Source of the DNA: Candidatus Faeciplasma pullistercoris
GTDB taxonomy: Bacteria > Bacillota > Clostridia > Oscillospirales > Ruminococcaceae
Assembly: GCA_018715525.1 (NCBI GenBank)
Contig: DVLL01000021.1
Coordinates: 225,634-289,633, forward strand
Length of the DNA: 64,000 bases
Reading direction: 5' to 3'
The translations under genes were made by a program, and so were the position numbers. Positions 54,647 to 63,659 of this stretch are shown here, in pieces (the stretch's first letter is position 1; each line of letters starts with the position of its first letter). Under the pieces are notes generated by a model. It made no database searches, was not told the origin of the DNA, and worked only from the letters and a program-made list of their open reading frames with translations.

Positions 54647-56131
54647 CTAATTCAGTCGTGCACACAGCGGCAGGAGTTGTTCCAGTTTTTCTACAATGCG
54701 TTTTTGCTCGGCAAGGGGTGGAAGAGGAAATACACAAGTTGCAAGGTAATCTTTGTGTATTCTCTGTTGTCCTGCTGTTCCGGTAAAGGATTTAACCCCA
54801 TTTTCAATAAAATAGGCTGATTTGAAAAACCATAACAAAAAATCTCGTGATAATAAATCATCTACAACACGAACAATGGAAAGTTCCGTTGTTCCTGCTC
54901 CATAACCATTTTTCAAGTTGCGGAAAACAACAGATTTCCTGTTTTGAAAGCATGGCGTGATTTTAGCAATGCCAATATCCCCATTTGCAAAATGAGTAAA
55001 GCCTTTCTTGATATCTCCCCATGTTTTTATCTCAAAGGAATGATGATTTCGATAACCGTCATCTACCAATGCCATAGGAATAAAAGATGTCTCAAGCTCA
55101 TCTGGCAAATCGTTTTTGGGATTTAAGCAGGTAATTTCCTGCACTCTTACCCATTTCCAGCTATCCGGAATATCAAAGGGCTTTTCGTCATCGGTGATTT
55201 CGGGGAGGGGCTTTTCTTTTTTGATTTTCTTTTCCGCTATCAGCCGCTGTTTTTCCTCTTGAATCTGAACAAAAAGTTCCTCGGCTGTACCTTCTTCGGG
55301 GCGCTGCTCGACGAGTTTGCCCTGAATGGCGTATTGCAAGAGGGATTTTTTCATATCCTCCGGGAAACGGCTGTTAAACTGCTCCAGCTTGCTCCACGCC
55401 TGTTCATAGCGGTCAACAAGCGGAAGCAGTTCCTCAATTTTGGCAACAATCCGCTTTTGCTCGGCAAGGGGCGGCAGGGGGATTACAATCCGAGAATAGT
55501 GAGCATAACCAAAGTTTGGTTGCATACCAGATAACTGTCCCTGTAATTGCTTCTTAAAAAATTGACTTTGGCAAACGTAATATAAAAATTTATTACAGCA
55601 TATATCACCCCAAAATCGCATCCTCAATGTACTTGTATTAAGCATTATTGTATTTTCAGAATTAAATATTGCCACCTTTCCCCAACTTCCACCTGAACAA
55701 GCAGTGACAATATCTCCATTATTAAGCGTTAAATGAAGGTATTTTTCATTGTATTCCTCTTCGGAAATATAAAGTTCTTTCTTTGTCAGATCTACTGCTC
55801 CATCCAAAATATTAGTTACGCACAATATTTGTATTCCTGAATCTCTATACTGCCATTTTCTAATTCCTGCACCTTCTTGAATCAAAGAAACATCGCCAAG
55901 TTGAACCCATAACCAAGTTTCTGGAATAGCAAATGAGTCCAGATCACTTTTAGAATAAAATGGTTTTGTAGGTTTCTTTTTATAAATCTTACCAGCAGAT
56001 AGTAATTCTTTCCTTTTTTCTTGAAGAACTTTAAAAAGTTCCTCGGCTGTGCCTTCCTCGGGGCGCTGTTCGACGAGTTTGCCCTGAATGGCAAGCTGTA
56101 AAATGCTGTTTTTCAGTTCCTGTGGGGTCAT
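54647..56131 (-). CDS. hsdS: Type I restriction specificity subunit HsdS
   Basis: 494 residues. Two target-recognition domains, about 60-215 and 320-465, each ending in PLPPLAEQKRIV, with coiled-coil EELLPLVDRYEQA spacers. The N-terminal AIQGKLVEQRPEEGTAEELF is repeated at about 268, from 60-base near-identical DNA repeats. It recognises a bipartite site and guides HsdM and HsdR. Start overlaps the membrane-protein stop by 4 bases (ATGA). Confidence 0.93.
   Translation of the reverse strand: MTPQELKNSILQLAIQGKLVEQRPEEGTAEELFKVLQEKRKELLSAGKIYKKKPTKPFYSKSDLDSFAIPETWLWVQLGDVSLIQEGAGIRKWQYRDSGIQILCVTNILDGAVDLTKKELYISEEEYNEKYLHLTLNNGDIVTACSGGSWGKVAIFNSENTIMLNTSTLRMRFWGDICCNKFLYYVCQSQFFKKQLQGQLSGMQPNFGYAHYSRIVIPLPPLAEQKRIVAKIEELLPLVDRYEQAWSKLEQFNSRFPEDMKKSLLQYAIQGKLVEQRPEEGTAEELFVQIQEEKQRLIAEKKIKKEKPLPEITDDEKPFDIPDSWKWVRVQEITCLNPKNDLPDELETSFIPMALVDDGYRNHHSFEIKTWGDIKKGFTHFANGDIGIAKITPCFQNRKSVVFRNLKNGYGAGTTELSIVRVVDDLLSRDFLLWFFKSAYFIENGVKSFTGTAGQQRIHKDYLATCVFPLPPLAEQKRIVEKLEQLLPLCARLN
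55271..55330. repeat. hsdS: 60-base direct repeat inside hsdS, copy 2
   Basis: Matches 56033-56092 with three differences in 60 bases. Together they frame the first target-recognition domain and give homology for domain exchange. Confidence 0.85.
56033..56092. repeat. hsdS: 60-base direct repeat inside hsdS, copy 1
   Basis: N-terminal copy of the 60-base repeat; see 55271-55330. Confidence 0.85.
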
Positions 56132-56733
56132 TTATTGTTCCTCTCAATCATCATACTTGCCTCTATAATTCTAGTTACATTCTTGATTATCAACAATAAA
56201 TTTAGTAATACTACAACAAGTAGGTAATACGAAAATGCTGAAACAATGGTTTTACAAACGGAAAGATTAAAAGGAATCCAATCAATTGCTTTCCCACTCA
56301 TTGCAATTACAATGAATCCTTCTAACAGCAATGCAATTCCGATAATGCAACAGAACAATATGGCATTTATAGTTTGTTTTACAGATGTTTCAGCATTACT
56401 TCTTTGATTATCATCTTTAAACTTAGAAAAATCGTAATCACACAGTATCGCTATCAATGCAAACATCATTGAAAGAATTATGCTTAATACCACGCCAAGA
56501 TGCGAAAAGAAATCCGCATTAGCAGGAAATAGCAGTGATAATCCCACACTAAAAAATAAGGGCAGAATATAAAAAACAAAATACTGCGATTTGCATTTTA
56601 CGAACAACATAAAATGCTCTTTGAAAATTTCTCTTAAATTGAAAAATGGCTCTCTCTTTCTAAATAATAAGGCCATCAATAATATCAATGAAACTATAGA
56701 TATTATTATCCCAATGTACTTTTCAATTGGCAT
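56128..56733 (-). CDS. Five-helix membrane protein inside the type I operon
   Basis: 201 residues, about five membrane helices: residues 6-23, 50-70, 78-98, 120-148 and 162-188, with a charged loop DYDFSKFKDDNQRSNAE between helices 3 and 4. No enzyme motif and no family recognised. Two bases after the soluble gene and overlapping hsdS by 4, so it is made with both. The place and layout fit a membrane effector, as in RexB, but this is inference from arrangement. Confidence 0.6.
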   Translation of the reverse strand: MPIEKYIGIIISIVSLILLMALLFRKREPFFNLREIFKEHFMLFVKCKSQYFVFYILPLFFSVGLSLLFPANADFFSHLGVVLSIILSMMFALIAILCDYDFSKFKDDNQRSNAETSVKQTINAILFCCIIGIALLLEGFIVIAMSGKAIDWIPFNLSVCKTIVSAFSYYLLVVVLLNLLLIIKNVTRIIEASMMIERNNK

Positions 56734-56735
56734 TG

Positions 56736-57704
56736 TTACTCCTTAACCGAAACTTCAAATACAATATTTTGTTTGTATGCATTTGCTGTTTCTATCATAT
56801 ATTCAATGAGTTTAGTGTCATTTTGCTTAGACAGAATTCCATCAGGAATATCTTCAACAATGCTTAATCTATCTAAATTTTTCAATCGCACTGTTCTTAT
56901 ATTTTTTCCGAGCTTAAACTGAATGGAAAGGTCATCGAAATTTTCGTCATCTGGTATTTCTATTATGTTGTCTTGGTCTGCTTTACCGAAAATTTTTAAT
57001 ATTTTATCCAACCATTCTTTTCGAAGCTGCGGTTTTACAAATGACTGCTCCTCTCTTCCCGTGCTGATCATAATATTATCAACAGCATTTGGCGATATAT
57101 GATTACGGAAAAATGTAATTTTGTTTAGAGCACCTTGCTCAATTAGTTTTTGTAAAAATGCTTGAACTGATACGCTTCTTGTTTCAAGAGTAAAACCGAG
57201 CTCACTAAAATAGCGCTTCATCGTTTCGACCGTAATAGTTTTGACACCATACGTTGCTATGCTCTGAAATACGAAAATGCCTTTGTTGACCTGGACATTT
57301 CCTGTGTCTTTAGGAATATAAGCGACACAATGAAACAGTTTTACATCTGCTTCATCTTCGGAACGATGATAACTAACTTCCATTGTATGACGATTAGTCA
57401 TATCAGCTTCAACGCCATAGCTACCGGATTGAATGATAAAAGACATTGCTCGGTATGTGCCTTTATCGTATGATGACACGCTTCCAGACTTAATAGAAAA
57501 CATTTTTCTGTATTTCTCATCATCTGAAAATGATTCGTTTTGTTTGCAGAACGAAGATAGCAATGAAAAGAAATCCGGAAAAGTTTCTGGTGATTCATCA
57601 ACATTTGTAACAATTTCTTGATTTAACTTATAAATTTTACTGTCTTCACGACTGAATTTCTTTTTCAAATAAAAGCTACAAACAAGCATAGCCGAATTTG
57701 TCAT
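56736..57704 (-). CDS. Unknown soluble protein paired with the membrane protein
   Basis: 322 residues, no membrane helix. N-terminal half: KFSREDSKIYKLNQEIV, YRAMSFIIQSGSYGVEADM and SEDEADVKLFHCVAYIPKD, mostly beta; middle KGIFVFQSIATYGVKTITVE; then an alpha/beta part with FFRNHISPNAVDNI. The FVFQSIGTYGVK-like mid-strand and overall size are like phage lambda RexA, whose middle reads FVEGDTIGFARTVFG, but similarity is weak. It starts 2 bases after hsdM and ends 2 before the membrane gene. No known domain recognised; sensor role is inference. Confidence 0.6.
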   Translation of the reverse strand: MTNSAMLVCSFYLKKKFSREDSKIYKLNQEIVTNVDESPETFPDFFSLLSSFCKQNESFSDDEKYRKMFSIKSGSVSSYDKGTYRAMSFIIQSGSYGVEADMTNRHTMEVSYHRSEDEADVKLFHCVAYIPKDTGNVQVNKGIFVFQSIATYGVKTITVETMKRYFSELGFTLETRSVSVQAFLQKLIEQGALNKITFFRNHISPNAVDNIMISTGREEQSFVKPQLRKEWLDKILKIFGKADQDNIIEIPDDENFDDLSIQFKLGKNIRTVRLKNLDRLSIVEDIPDGILSKQNDTKLIEYMIETANAYKQNIVFEVSVKE

Positions 57705-57706
57705 AT

Positions 57707-59188
57707 TTACACCTCTCTGTTTATAGTAAGAATGTTCGAGATTTCTGCCAGAACCCGGTCAATCTCCGCGTTCAGGGACGACCGCTGCTCCTCATAGCGG
57801 TGAATCAAATCCAGCGGCGCTAAAATTTCTTCTTCCTCGTGGGGATAACCGCATTGGTCAAGGTTGTAGCCTAAATCCTCTGAAAGCTCTTTTGCGGTGA
57901 ACTTCTTCGCCTTGTCAAAGCCGTCCTCGCTAATTTCCTGTCGGTCATTCCACCAATCCAAAACAGGCTGAAAATGCTCTAATTTCATCGGCTTGGTTTT
58001 GGAAAAATGCTTGTACCCCTCGGGCATATCCAAACGATAAAACCAAGTTTCCTCGGTGTGGTGGGTGTTATCAAAAAACAGAATGTTGGTTGTAATAGAG
58101 GTGTAGGGCGCAAAAACACTACCCGGCATACGCACGACGGTATGCAGGTTAAATTCACCCAGCAGTTTTTTCTTGATATTCACTTTGGCGTTGTCCGTTC
58201 CGAACAGGAATCCGTCAGGCAGAATGACAGCGGCTCTGCCGTTTTTCTTTAAGCGGTACATTATCACCGACATAAAGAGGTCGGCGGTTTCACTGCTTGC
58301 AAGGTCGGAAGGAAAGTGATTTTTTACATCGGCTTTTTCACTGCCGCCGTAGGGTGGATTCATTAAAATGACATCAAATTTATCTTCTTCGGTATAGTCC
58401 AAAACATCACGAAGCAGAGAATTGCCGTGGAACACCTGCGGCACGTCAAGGTCGTGCAGGAGCATATTGGTGATACAGAGCATATACGGAAACTGTTTTT
58501 TCTCCATTCCGTAAACGGAAGCGCCGTATGCTTCCCTGTCTTCGGTGGTTTTCACCTGCTTGTCCAGTTCTTTGAGCCAGCTTGTGATAAAGCCGCCGGT
58601 GCCGCAGGCAAAGTCCGCCATTTTTTCTCCGATTTTCGGTTTTATCATCTGCGCCATAAAATCCGTTACAGCACGGGGCGTATAAAACTCACCGGCAGAG
58701 CCTGCGCTTTGCAGTTCTTTTAAAATGGTTTCGTAAATTTCACCGAAAGCGTGGCTTTCCTCATAATCGGAAAGGTCCAGCTCATCGATGACATTGATCA
58801 CCTGACGGAGCAGAACACCGTCCTTCATATATTGGTTTGCGTCGGCAAATGTGGTCTGCACAATGGCTTTTTTCACAGGTGTAGAGGCTGTGACAGGCAG
58901 ATTTTTTAGCGTTGGGAACAGGGTGTTGTTCACAAAGTCAAGAAGCCGGTCCCCGGTCAGTGCATTGCTGGATTTATCATCGTGCGCCCAGTTTTGCCAG
59001 CGGCATTCCTCGGGAATGATGGACTGATAGTTCTCATCGTCCCACTCCCAGTCCTGTTCTTTTGCGTCATATACTTTTAAGAAGAGCATCCACGCAATCT
59101 GTTCGATACGCTGAGCGTCTCCGTTGATACCGGCGTCGTTGCGCATAATGTCACGGAGCCTTTTTACAAATCCTGATAAATTGCTCAT
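57707..59188 (-). CDS. hsdM: Type I restriction DNA methyltransferase HsdM
   Basis: N6-adenine methylase. 493 residues from the ATG at 59188 (AAAGGA). N-terminal helical HsdM domain (SGFVKRLRDIMRNDAGING), motif I DFACGTGGF at about 199-207, catalytic NPPYGG at about 278-283, plus YTPRAVTDFM. Uses SAM from metK. 18 bases after the small endonuclease-like gene. Confidence 0.95.
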   Translation of the reverse strand: MSNLSGFVKRLRDIMRNDAGINGDAQRIEQIAWMLFLKVYDAKEQDWEWDDENYQSIIPEECRWQNWAHDDKSSNALTGDRLLDFVNNTLFPTLKNLPVTASTPVKKAIVQTTFADANQYMKDGVLLRQVINVIDELDLSDYEESHAFGEIYETILKELQSAGSAGEFYTPRAVTDFMAQMIKPKIGEKMADFACGTGGFITSWLKELDKQVKTTEDREAYGASVYGMEKKQFPYMLCITNMLLHDLDVPQVFHGNSLLRDVLDYTEEDKFDVILMNPPYGGSEKADVKNHFPSDLASSETADLFMSVIMYRLKKNGRAAVILPDGFLFGTDNAKVNIKKKLLGEFNLHTVVRMPGSVFAPYTSITTNILFFDNTHHTEETWFYRLDMPEGYKHFSKTKPMKLEHFQPVLDWWNDRQEISEDGFDKAKKFTAKELSEDLGYNLDQCGYPHEEEEILAPLDLIHRYEEQRSSLNAEIDRVLAEISNILTINREV

Positions 59189-59206
59189 AACTAATCCTTT
59201 CACGAT

Positions 59207-59719
59207 TTACTGCCCGTATGTTTCAAACATATACCGTGCTCGTTCAGCAGTAAACTTCCACTCATCTGGAACACGATCTATTGTTCCACGTCCAGCGGCA
59301 CGAGATCCCCATTTGTGATATTCATAAAGAATGGTCTCACCACGACCACCAGCGGAAGCATTCAACTTTTCTGCTATTTCAGCAGGAGATGCAAGATACA
59401 TCCGTGGCATTTCATTCTCCATTGTCCCTTGAAACTGCACCAGGCAAAAAACGGTCTTTTTATGGTGAGCATTTAACCATTTTTGAATTGCTTCATGATA
59501 ATCAAGACCTTTTTTGTAGTTCTGGGTCAAACCCCAGCTACCATCTTGACTACCCTTTACCGAAATTTTCAGCATTTTATCCTCGAAAACGGCTATCAAA
59601 TCGTACTCTGGCTGATTCGCTCCATATTGGACAGATACATCGTACCGCAATCTTGCAAATTGCGCAGCAGCAAACGCTTCCGCAGCTACACCGACGTGCC
59701 ATGATGTCATTTTTTCCAT
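59207..59719 (-). CDS. Small putative PD-(D/E)XK-type protein
   Basis: 170 residues. HVGVAAEAFAAAQFARLRYDV (helix with early Glu), then NQPEYDLIAVFEDKMLKISVKGS: Asp in the first core strand and a xxK strand, as in Holliday-junction-resolvase-like folds, where the expected Glu position is Ser. The second half is less typical. Starts directly after the hsdR stop with no gap. Either an accessory nuclease or a DNA-binding helper of the type I system. Confidence 0.6.
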   Translation of the reverse strand: MEKMTSWHVGVAAEAFAAAQFARLRYDVSVQYGANQPEYDLIAVFEDKMLKISVKGSQDGSWGLTQNYKKGLDYHEAIQKWLNAHHKKTVFCLVQFQGTMENEMPRMYLASPAEIAEKLNASAGGRGETILYEYHKWGSRAAGRGTIDRVPDEWKFTAERARYMFETYGQ

Positions 59720-62089
59720 TTACACTACCTCTTTCATATAAATTGCCTGTTCCAGTTCTTGCACCGCTTTGAGATATCCCGCTTTTCCACCGAAGTAGGT
59801 AGCGATTTTAGAAGGCTTTCCGTATTTTTTAAAGGGGTCAAGCTGTAAGATTTCTGTTTTTTCAATTTCATAAACACCGCTGTTCATATATTTATCCAAC
59901 AGTGCTTCCAACACTTCACGGGCAACGCCGCTGTATTTGCTCAGGAAATCACGCTTTTTCACATTGTTGGCCCGTTCCCGGCGGGTGAGCGGCTTTTGGT
60001 CAAAGGCGACATGACAGATAAAATCAAAATCGTCCACATCGGTCATATTCTGATCAGTTTTCATCTGCTCCAAGTCAATGCCCTGCTGTTCAAGAAGCTC
60101 CCGGATTGCGTGCTTTTTCTCCTGCGTCGTCCACTGGTGAATAAAATTATCCAAAGACGCATATTTGCCGAGGATATTGGACTTTGTGTAATCGACAATG
60201 CTTTCCTGACGGAGAAGCTTGCCGTCGGTATCATAAATCTCGACACGCTTTCCGATAATGTGAACATCGCAGCCGTTCTTGTCTACAACATATTTGTCAA
60301 CAGTAGTAGGGGCATCGGTATCATCGCCGTTTCCTTGTTTGGGAGGCTTTGGTGCCGGTTTGTGCTGCGGGTCGAAGCCTTCCACAATCTCAATCGGGCC
60401 GTCCCATTCCGGATCGGAAAAGAGCCTTGTTACATTTCGAAAATCCATCACAACGAAATGGTTTTTGCCTTCTTTTTCACGAAGTCTTGTTCCACGGCCG
60501 ATAATCTGTTTAAACTCGGTCATAGAGCTAATCATTTCGTCAAGAACGATCAGCTTTGTCATTTTGCAGTCCGCACCGGTTGAAAGCAGTTTTGAGGTAG
60601 TTGCAATCACCGGATAGGGGGCGGAAACAGAAATGAAGTAATCCAATTTGCTTTTGCCATAGGTATCTGAGCCGGTAATGCGGACAACATAGTCCGGATT
60701 TTCTTTTACCATATCGGCGTTGAGATTATTCAGCGCAATCCGCATATTTTCTGCGTGAGCTTCATTTGCGCAGAATACAATGGTTTTCTGCATTCTGTCG
60801 GTACTTTTCAGATACCCGGTGATTTCCCTTGCCACCTCGTAAATGCGGTCTTCCAAAACGATGTTATAATCAAAATCGCTGTTGGTGTAAATTCGGTCTT
60901 CAATCTCATTGCCGAATTTATCAAGCTGCCCTTTGCAGGGACGCCAGCCGTCACCGATATCCGTCTTGATATTGATGACCTTAAAAGGCGCAAGGAAGCC
61001 GTCTTCAATGCCTTCCCGCAGGCTGTATGTATAGACCGGTTCGCCGAAATAATCAATGTTGGAAATGTATTTCGTTTCTTTCGGCGTTGCGGTCATGCCG
61101 ATTTGCGTTGCCGAAGAGAAATAGTCGAGGATTTTGCGCCAGTTGCTGTCTTTTTTAGCGGAACCCCTGTGGCACTCGTCTACAATAATCAGGTCAAAGA
61201 AATCCTTGTTGAACAGTTTAGCAAAGCGTTCAACAGAATCTTCTGAACTTTCATCCTCTTCGTTTTCGTTGTTGCCGGACAGCTGCTGATAAAGGGAGAA
61301 GTATACCTCGTGTGAAGTAATCGTTACAGGATCGTCTTTTGCAAAATTGATTTTGTGAATGGTTTTTTCGAGGGGCGAAAAGTCCTGCTGAATCGATTGA
61401 TCAACCAAAATATTGCGGTCGGCAAGATAAAGTACTTTCTTTTTTAGACCGCTCTTTAGCAGGCGATAAACGATCTGAAAAGCAGTATAGGTTTTGCCTG
61501 TGCCGGTTGCCATTACAAGCAGAAGTCTGTCTTGCCCTTTTGCAATCGCTTCAACTGTTCTGTTGATGGCATTTCTCTGATAATATCTCGGGTCATAGGT
61601 GGTTTGGCTGGAGTAGTAGGGCTGTTCAATGACTTTCTTTTCGTTATCGGAGATTCCCTCGCCGCCGTTTGCCCCTTTTTCCCAACGGGTTGTCAGCTCT
61701 TCGGGGGTGGGGAATTCATCCAAAGACAGGGTGCGTTCTTTTCCGGTAAGAAAGTCATGTTCCTGAAATCCGTCACCGTTGGAACTGTAAGCGAACGGTA
61801 TATCTTGCATCTGGGCATAGGTCATTGCCTGCTGTAAGCCGTGGGAAACCGTATGATTATTGTCCTTTGCTTCCACAATGGCAATGGGTTTATTTTTATG
61901 AAGATACAGAACATAGTCAGCTTCTTTCGGTTTTTCTCTAACTGTGATATTACCTCTGAGGTTTATGCGACCGTCGGTGATTTTCGTCTCCATTGTCATA
62001 CGGTCAAGGCCCCATTTAGCCTGTATCGCAGGCGTGATATAATGCAACTTTATATCTTCTTCGGTCATCTGCTTTTTATTCAAAATCAC
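59720..62089 (-). CDS. hsdR: Type I restriction endonuclease subunit HsdR
   Basis: 789 residues. N-terminal nuclease: ADYVLYLHKNKPIAIVEAK with D and ExK; motor domain with Walker A MATGTGKTYTAF at about 193-204, DECH box IIVDECHRGS, TATP, and a second RecA fold (IGRGTRLR at about 517). Cuts DNA after ATP-driven translocation when the site is unmethylated. GTG start with AGGAGG ten bases upstream. EcoEI-type length. Confidence 0.95.
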   Translation of the reverse strand: MILNKKQMTEEDIKLHYITPAIQAKWGLDRMTMETKITDGRINLRGNITVREKPKEADYVLYLHKNKPIAIVEAKDNNHTVSHGLQQAMTYAQMQDIPFAYSSNGDGFQEHDFLTGKERTLSLDEFPTPEELTTRWEKGANGGEGISDNEKKVIEQPYYSSQTTYDPRYYQRNAINRTVEAIAKGQDRLLLVMATGTGKTYTAFQIVYRLLKSGLKKKVLYLADRNILVDQSIQQDFSPLEKTIHKINFAKDDPVTITSHEVYFSLYQQLSGNNENEEDESSEDSVERFAKLFNKDFFDLIIVDECHRGSAKKDSNWRKILDYFSSATQIGMTATPKETKYISNIDYFGEPVYTYSLREGIEDGFLAPFKVINIKTDIGDGWRPCKGQLDKFGNEIEDRIYTNSDFDYNIVLEDRIYEVAREITGYLKSTDRMQKTIVFCANEAHAENMRIALNNLNADMVKENPDYVVRITGSDTYGKSKLDYFISVSAPYPVIATTSKLLSTGADCKMTKLIVLDEMISSMTEFKQIIGRGTRLREKEGKNHFVVMDFRNVTRLFSDPEWDGPIEIVEGFDPQHKPAPKPPKQGNGDDTDAPTTVDKYVVDKNGCDVHIIGKRVEIYDTDGKLLRQESIVDYTKSNILGKYASLDNFIHQWTTQEKKHAIRELLEQQGIDLEQMKTDQNMTDVDDFDFICHVAFDQKPLTRRERANNVKKRDFLSKYSGVAREVLEALLDKYMNSGVYEIEKTEILQLDPFKKYGKPSKIATYFGGKAGYLKAVQELEQAIYMKEVV

Positions 62090-62117
62090 TGCCAGCCCGC
62101 CTCCTTATCAAATGATC

Positions 62118-63044
62118 TTAAAGAAATTTTTTAAATGCTTTCTTCATCTTCAGCATTACATCTATCAACCAATCAAATTGTGAGTTCCACTGAGTTTTGT
62201 CGCCAAAATCTACATCTTTCTCAATGACAATACGGCTTGCCTTGCGTTCGGGGAGTTCTCGCCAGTCAAATGATAGATGAGCATCTGATTCAATGGCAGC
62301 CTTGTTCTGGAATAGGGAGTGAAAGAGCTCCTTATCCTCATCAATATACAGTTCCACATCCAGTTCATTGCGCTTTTGAATCTGTGATACGGCAATGTGA
62401 CAAGCCGAAGAGCCTATGCTAAAGTTCATCCAGTGATCCAAAGAAGGTTTTCTACGATTAAAGTTTTTCGAAAACATCACATTTTGAAAAGCGTAATCTT
62501 GGAAAGCCACCCAATAGTCGTATCGCTGTTGCTGTGTAGCATTAGCGGATTCATTCTTCTTGACCTCTTTTGTCCAGTCATTAGGCCTTTCAATCACTTC
62601 AAATTTTACAGCAGGTTCAGAATTCCCGATTCGATACAATTTGATTTCGCAGAGGAAAAATCCGATTTTTTCATCCGTATGATTGTTTAACCATTCAATG
62701 GCGGCTTTGTGTTCCTCACGAGCATGCTTGACAAGCCAGATAATTACATCTGCCGATTTACCAGCAGCATAGGTTATCAGCTTGCCGAGATGATCGTGGT
62801 TTGTATCCTCTAATTGATTTTCTATAATTATTTTCCGATCCGTGCCCATTTCGGATGCATAAATATCAACACTAAAATCGCCCACAGAGGATTCAGTTTC
62901 ATCAATGGTAATATCAAGTCCTACCGCATCAGCAAGTAGTGAAATATTATCTTCCTGTGAAAGCCAAGGCGTAAAATCTAAGGCTTCGTGCGGCCAAACT
63001 GTTCGTAAATCTTTAACTTCCTCTAATTTATTTAATTTTATCAT
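62118..63044 (-). CDS. DUF4268 protein with nuclease-like N-terminus
   Basis: 308 residues. Residues 45-115: VGDFSVDIYASEMGTDRKII then IENQLEDTNHDHLGKL, a RecB-like PD-(D/E)XK pattern (Asp, then E-x-Q), followed by a DUF4268 domain (QQRYDYWVAFQDYAFQ, HWMNFSIGSSACHI). Often seen next to restriction systems. Overlaps the next small gene's stop by 4 bases. Nuclease activity is inference. Confidence 0.83.
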   Translation of the reverse strand: MIKLNKLEEVKDLRTVWPHEALDFTPWLSQEDNISLLADAVGLDITIDETESSVGDFSVDIYASEMGTDRKIIIENQLEDTNHDHLGKLITYAAGKSADVIIWLVKHAREEHKAAIEWLNNHTDEKIGFFLCEIKLYRIGNSEPAVKFEVIERPNDWTKEVKKNESANATQQQRYDYWVAFQDYAFQNVMFSKNFNRRKPSLDHWMNFSIGSSACHIAVSQIQKRNELDVELYIDEDKELFHSLFQNKAAIESDAHLSFDWRELPERKASRIVIEKDVDFGDKTQWNSQFDWLIDVMLKMKKAFKKFL

Positions 63045-63259
63045 TTTTGATTTCCCTTCAATTCATCTACCAACCCATACGTCCTGTAATAACTCAGCAT
63101 CGCCTGAAGTTGCAGCTTGTTGGCGAAAAGCTGGCGGTAGGTGACGGTTTTCTCCTTGCCTTCGGCTTTGAGCTTTGCCATCTTTTCCGTCGTATCATTG
63201 TACTGCTTGAGGATGGCGGCAAGCATATCTTCAAAGGCTTTCAGCCTCTTTTCATCCAT
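63041..63259 (-). CDS. Small helical protein
   Basis: 72 residues from the ATG at 63259: helix-rich (EDMLAAILKQYNDTTEKMA, FANKLQLQAMLSYYRTYGL). No known family recognised. Between the HTH gene and DUF4268, 11 bases after the former. A longer frame upstream lies within the HTH gene and is unlikely. Confidence 0.6.
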   Translation of the reverse strand: MDEKRLKAFEDMLAAILKQYNDTTEKMAKLKAEGKEKTVTYRQLFANKLQLQAMLSYYRTYGLVDELKGNQK

Positions 63260-63270
63260 CGTGTGCCCCG

Positions 63271-63459
63271 TTACTTTTCCGCCGCAACGCCGGATTTCAT
63301 CCAAGCATCTACTTCGCTGATTTTGAATTTCCACAACCTGCCGATCTTTGTGGCGGGCATTTCTCTTTTTTCGATCCAAGCGAGAACGGTATCACGGCTG
63401 ACACCGAGATATTCGCAGATTTCCTTCATCGAGTACCAGCGTTCAACATTCAAATCCAT
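63271..63459 (-). CDS. Excisionase-family HTH protein, first gene of the operon
   Basis: 62 residues from the ATG at 63459 with a GAGGG site. WYSMKEICEYLGVSRDTVLAW is a MerR-like HTH_17, followed by KREMPATKIGRLWKFKISEVDAWM. Typical excisionase/AlpA-like regulator at the front of a restriction operon; it may control the operon. Confidence 0.83.
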   Translation of the reverse strand: MDLNVERWYSMKEICEYLGVSRDTVLAWIEKREMPATKIGRLWKFKISEVDAWMKSGVAAEK

Positions 63460-63503
63460 TTTTGTTGCCCTCACTTTCGGGTAGATATAAAAATACATGA
63501 TAA

Positions 63504-63532
63504 AGTATATCACAAAACTACACGCATATCAA
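63504..63532 (-). promoter_or_regulatory. Promoter of the defence operon
   Basis: TTGATA (63532-63527), 17 bases, TATACT (63509-63504) on the minus strand, 45 bases before the HTH gene. Confidence 0.8.
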
Positions 63533-63601
63533 TGATTTTTGCAGATTTATGTAGAATTAAAAGTTTTTTCTCTGATATTCAAAGAGTAGAAAAGCTAAAA
63601 T

Positions 63602-63637
63602 TCCTTGCTCGCCACTTCCGGCGGGCAAATTTTTTTG
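63602..63637 (+). terminator. Hairpin with T-run, plus strand
   Basis: TTGCTCGCC/GGCGGGCAA arms with one wobble, then ATTTTTTTG. It would stop transcription coming from the left; no plus-strand gene is near, so it may shield the operon promoter. Confidence 0.65.
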
Positions 63638-63659
63638 TTCTTTTTCAAAAATTTTCTCT

